Below, piece after piece: positions 48,095 to 52,541 of a DNA stretch of 52,541 nucleotides. The position numbers and the translations under genes are program-made. Position 1 is the first letter of the stretch; every line of letters starts with the position of its first letter. The notes under the pieces were generated by a model, which had not been told where the DNA came from, ran no database searches, and was given only the letters and a program-made list of their open reading frames with translations. This DNA comes from Alphaproteobacteria bacterium (lineage in GTDB: Bacteria; Pseudomonadota; Alphaproteobacteria; Micavibrionales; Micavibrionaceae): contig JANWLB010000107.1 of NCBI GenBank assembly GCA_025451095.1, positions 1 to 52,541 on the forward strand, written 5' to 3'.

Positions 48095-48122
48095 TTGACC
48101 ATGACAACAGGCAGGCTAAGCT
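48095..48122 (+). promoter_or_regulatory. Candidate promoter of the 48159 gene
   Basis: TTGACC (48095-48100), a 16-base spacer and TAAGCT (48117-48122), immediately after the rpoC terminator. The spacer shares CAGGC-GGC with the clpA promoter candidate. Confidence 0.35.
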
Positions 48123-48158
48123 GCCCTGGCAGTTAACAGAGAGAAAAGGAGATATAAT

Positions 48159-48350
48159 ATGGCTCTACAACCCCCCTATGCCTGGCCCAGCCCGTCCCCT
48201 GAAATGGAGCGTCAGGCTTCTGTGCTGGCCGAAATTTTACGGGAGTCCTTTGCCCAGAGCGGGACTGTTATTCGGGATCCGGAGGCCATCTTGTCGGCGG
48301 CCCGCCATATCTCCCAGTCGAGTCGGCTGAAGCTTGGGCTGAGCAGCTAG
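48159..48350 (+). CDS. Small 63-residue protein of unknown function
   Basis: A short soluble protein with Pro-rich start (QPPYAWPSPSPEM) and a helical remainder (RQASVLAEILRESFAQSG, EAILSAARHISQSSRL). No family recognised. AAAGGAG lies upstream of the ATG, and a candidate promoter precedes it. It lies between the rpoC terminator and the frameshifted gene. Confidence 0.6.
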   Translation: MALQPPYAWPSPSPEMERQASVLAEILRESFAQSGTVIRDPEAILSAARHISQSSRLKLGLSS

Positions 48351-48387
48351 AGCAGGCAAAATCGGCAGCGCAATTTCAGGAGTCGCT

Positions 48388-48982
48388 TTGTCATCCCTTA
48401 CGCTTGTTAAAGGCTACCACCCGGCGACAACGCCCCTCATTCCCGTTTTGGCGCGAAAAAATGGGCTTAATCATCGCTTCGCCTTTGTGGGGGAGCCTTC
48501 TTTTGATGACGCCGTCTTCTTGGATTTTCTGGAGGGGCTGGATATGGCTTTGAAGCCCGATATCCTGGAAGTTTCTGCTGATCTGAAGGGCCGGCCGGGA
48601 GCGGATCGGGGCTCTTTCCCATCTCAGGACAGCCGTTCTCAGCCTGCCCGTGGAAGAAAGAGAGCTGCCGGACAGAATAGCCTTTTTTAAAAACGGAAAC
48701 ATTATTGCTGTCGTGGAGAAAGAGGCGTGGCACACGGTAGGCGGGCCTTTCCCCTATCATGATTCCTGCACTTTATCAGTGTATTCAAAGGACGATCTAT
48801 CGGAAGCGCTGACAGCGCAGGTGCAGAGCGTGGCCACAAGACACGGGATTGTCTTGGAGCCTGTTATAGAGGCTCAACCCGATCCTCCCTCCACCTTACA
48901 AAACGCCCTTAAATTAACGCTATGGAAAGTAACTCTGCTTGCCTTTTTGCTGGGTTTGCTGGTCGCGGTGCTGAAAAACTGA
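48388..48982 (+). pseudogene. Frameshifted gene for a small tail-anchored protein of unknown function
   Basis: Two adjacent reading frames seem to be one gene split by a one-base insertion. The first starts at TTG 48388 (AGGAG 6 bases upstream) and reads sensibly to about 48590 (FAFVGEPSFDDAVFLDFLEG, LKPDILEVSADL). It then turns to low-quality sequence ending at 48690. The second frame, open from 48587, continues naturally (RERIGALSHLRTAVLSLP, then ERELPDRIAFFKNGNIIAVV). It ends with a C-terminal membrane helix (VTLLAFLLGLLVAVLKN) at 48982. Removing one C in GGCCGGCCGGG near 48591-48599 joins them into one protein of about 197 residues. It may instead be a sequencing error or two separate genes. 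Confidence 0.55.
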
Positions 48983-49036
48983 GACCTTAAAAAATGACCG
49001 CCTCTTTCTCTTTTTGCTGGGTTTTTTGCCCTGTTT

Positions 49037-49056
49037 CATCCGGAATTCTCCGGATG
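49037..49056 (+). other. Perfect inverted repeat before the rpsL promoter
   Basis: CATCCGGA, four-base loop ATTC, TCCGGATG. No T run follows, so it is not a clear intrinsic terminator; it may be an operator or a transcript-end stabiliser. It is the only notable element between 48983 and the rpsL promoter. Confidence 0.6.
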
Positions 49057-49100
49057 TGCTGCCCGGCCTGATTTTCTGAAACCTTTTTCCAAAAACTTTC

Positions 49101-49129
49101 TTGACGCTCTGGGGAACTCTCTGTATATT
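49101..49129 (+). promoter_or_regulatory. rpsL operon promoter
   Basis: Near-consensus TTGACG (49101-49106), exactly 17 bases, then TATATT (49124-49129). The spacer holds GGGGAACTCT, shared with the rpoB promoter. The transcript would carry a leader of about 200 bases (49136-49337) with a TCTCTTT/AAAGAGA hairpin and a GC-rich segment, but no gene. Confidence 0.7.
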
Positions 49130-49337
49130 CCGCCGCAATTGTAATGGGATGGGCTGGCTGTAGACCGCGGTTTTCCTAGAGAAAATAACGGCCTAGACGC
49201 AGCTCAATATCTCTTTTTTTAAAGAGAAAGAAACCCGCAAAGCGGAGACCCCCGGGCTCCGAAGGAAAGGGTTTCAAGCGCGAAAGCATCCATCCTGGAT
49301 AAAATGTACTGCTTTTTTTAACGGAGAAAGGCAAACA

Positions 49338-49721
49338 ATGCCGACGATACAGCAATTGATACGCAAGCCGCGCGTCCGCGGCGGCAAGAAGGCGATGAAG
49401 CCGAAGAAGAACCGCGCGCTCAAGAGCAATCCGCAGCGCCGCGGCGTCTGCACGCGTGTCTACACGACGACCCCGAAAAAGCCGAACTCCGCTTTGCGTA
49501 AAGTTGCCAAGGTGCGCCTGACCACGGGTCAGGAAGTGATCTGCTACATCATGGGCGAAGGCCATAACCTGCAGGAGCACTCCGTTGTTCTCGTGCGTGG
49601 CGGCCGCGTCAAGGACTTGCCCGGCGTCCGTTATCACATCATCCGCGGCACTCTCGATACACAAGGCGTCAAGGACCGCAAACAAAGCCGGTCGCATTAC
49701 GGCGCCAAGAGACCGAAATAA
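49338..49721 (+). CDS. rpsL: 30S ribosomal protein S12
   Basis: S12 sits at the decoding centre. The 127-residue protein is 3-4 residues longer than usual because of a changed N-terminal segment ([20 protein letters not shown]). The streptomycin-related lysines in [12 protein letters not shown] and GGRVKDLPG are wild type. D93, in [10 protein letters not shown], is the aspartate expected to be methylthiolated by RimO, which is encoded at 1-894. It is first of the str operon. Confidence 0.98.
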   Translation: MPTIQQLIRKPRVRGGKKAMKPKKNRALKSNPQRRGVCTRVYTTTPKKPNSALRKVAKVRLTTGQEVICYIMGEGHNLQEHSVVLVRGGRVKDLPGVRYHIIRGTLDTQGVKDRKQSRSHYGAKRPK

Positions 49722-50243
<522 letters not shown>

Positions 50244-50273
50244 AAATTGGAAAGAGTTAGAAAGAGTTTTTAA

Positions 50274-52379
<2,106 letters not shown>

Positions 52380-52417
52380 GGTTTTTGATTTTTATTTTTT
52401 GAGGAAAGGAAGAACAG

Positions 52418-52541
52418 ATGTCTAAGGAAAAATTCGAGCGGAACAAGCCGCATTGCAACGTGGGAACGATTGGCCACGTTGACCACGGGAAGACGACGCT
52501 GACGGCGGCGCTGACGAAGTATTTTTCGAAGGAGTTCAAGG
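52418..52541 (+). CDS. tuf: Elongation factor Tu (N-terminal 41 residues, cut by window end)
   Basis: The frame begins [20 protein letters not shown] and has the P-loop [10 protein letters not shown], the clear EF-Tu start. AAGGA lies upstream. The gene runs off the right edge. It follows fusA by 38 bases, as in the standard str operon. Confidence 0.97.
   Translation, partial: MSKEKFERNKPHCNVGTIGHVDHGKTTLTAALTKYFSKEFK

Noticed and set aside
49037-49056. Perfect 8-bp inverted repeat as terminator of the frameshifted gene
   Set aside because: No T run follows the stem on either strand.

Overview
The window is chromosomal DNA of an alphaproteobacterium. The aa3 cytochrome oxidase operon order (ctaC-ctaD-ctaB-coxF-like-ctaG-ctaE-DUF983-surf1), an RpoE/ChrR-type sigma/anti-sigma pair, an IalB-family protein, a DUF6356 protein, a ~1,600-residue NAD-glutamate dehydrogenase and alphaproteobacterial-type RNA polymerase subunits all point there. 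Several genes are unusual for well-known alphaproteobacteria, so a less-studied lineage is likely; I cannot place it further. No rRNA, tRNA, insertion sequence, integrase or CRISPR array was found.

Region 1 (1-14,100) is mixed housekeeping: the N-terminal part of rimO, a small membrane protein translationally coupled to a FAD/NAD(P)-binding protein, 3-hydroxybutyrate dehydrogenase, an abasic-site-binding SRAP protein, NAD-glutamate dehydrogenase, an unknown protein, ubiA, a ClpA-like double AAA+ unfoldase with a non-standard N-terminal domain, and rsmE.

Region 2 (14,100-21,300) is a single-direction cytochrome c oxidase operon carrying subunits II, I and III, heme O synthase, the copper chaperone Cox11 and SURF1. 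It also holds a CoxF-like protein with a 36-residue tandem-repeat tail and an unknown 156-residue protein.

Region 3 (21,300-28,500) has an M23 endopeptidase, an IalB-family secreted protein, an ECF sigma factor with a ChrR-like cupin anti-sigma factor that lacks most of the usual zinc ligands, a SpoU methyltransferase, acetoacetyl-CoA synthetase and an MliC-like lipoprotein. Together with 3-hydroxybutyrate dehydrogenase in region 1, acetoacetyl-CoA synthetase completes the route from 3-hydroxybutyrate to acetoacetyl-CoA.

Region 4 (28,600-52,541) is the transcription/translation supercluster secE-nusG-rplKA-rplJL-rpoB-rpoC-rpsL-rpsG-fusA-tuf. The usual gene order is kept, but unrelated genes interrupt every junction from nusG to rpsL. 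These include three small genes before rplK, and a 4.3-kb block between rplA and rplJ holding a protein with two degenerate GGDEF-like domains, a GH1 beta-glucosidase and two small proteins. Two unknown genes lie before rpoB, one small gene lies between rpoB and rpoC, and small genes including a frameshifted one lie before rpsL. Promoters with near-consensus -35 and -10 boxes, intrinsic terminators and structured leaders mark the ends of the resulting transcription units. The best candidates for undescribed biology are the double-GGDEF-like protein, the ClpA variant, the repeat-tailed CoxF and the zinc-site-less ChrR protein.
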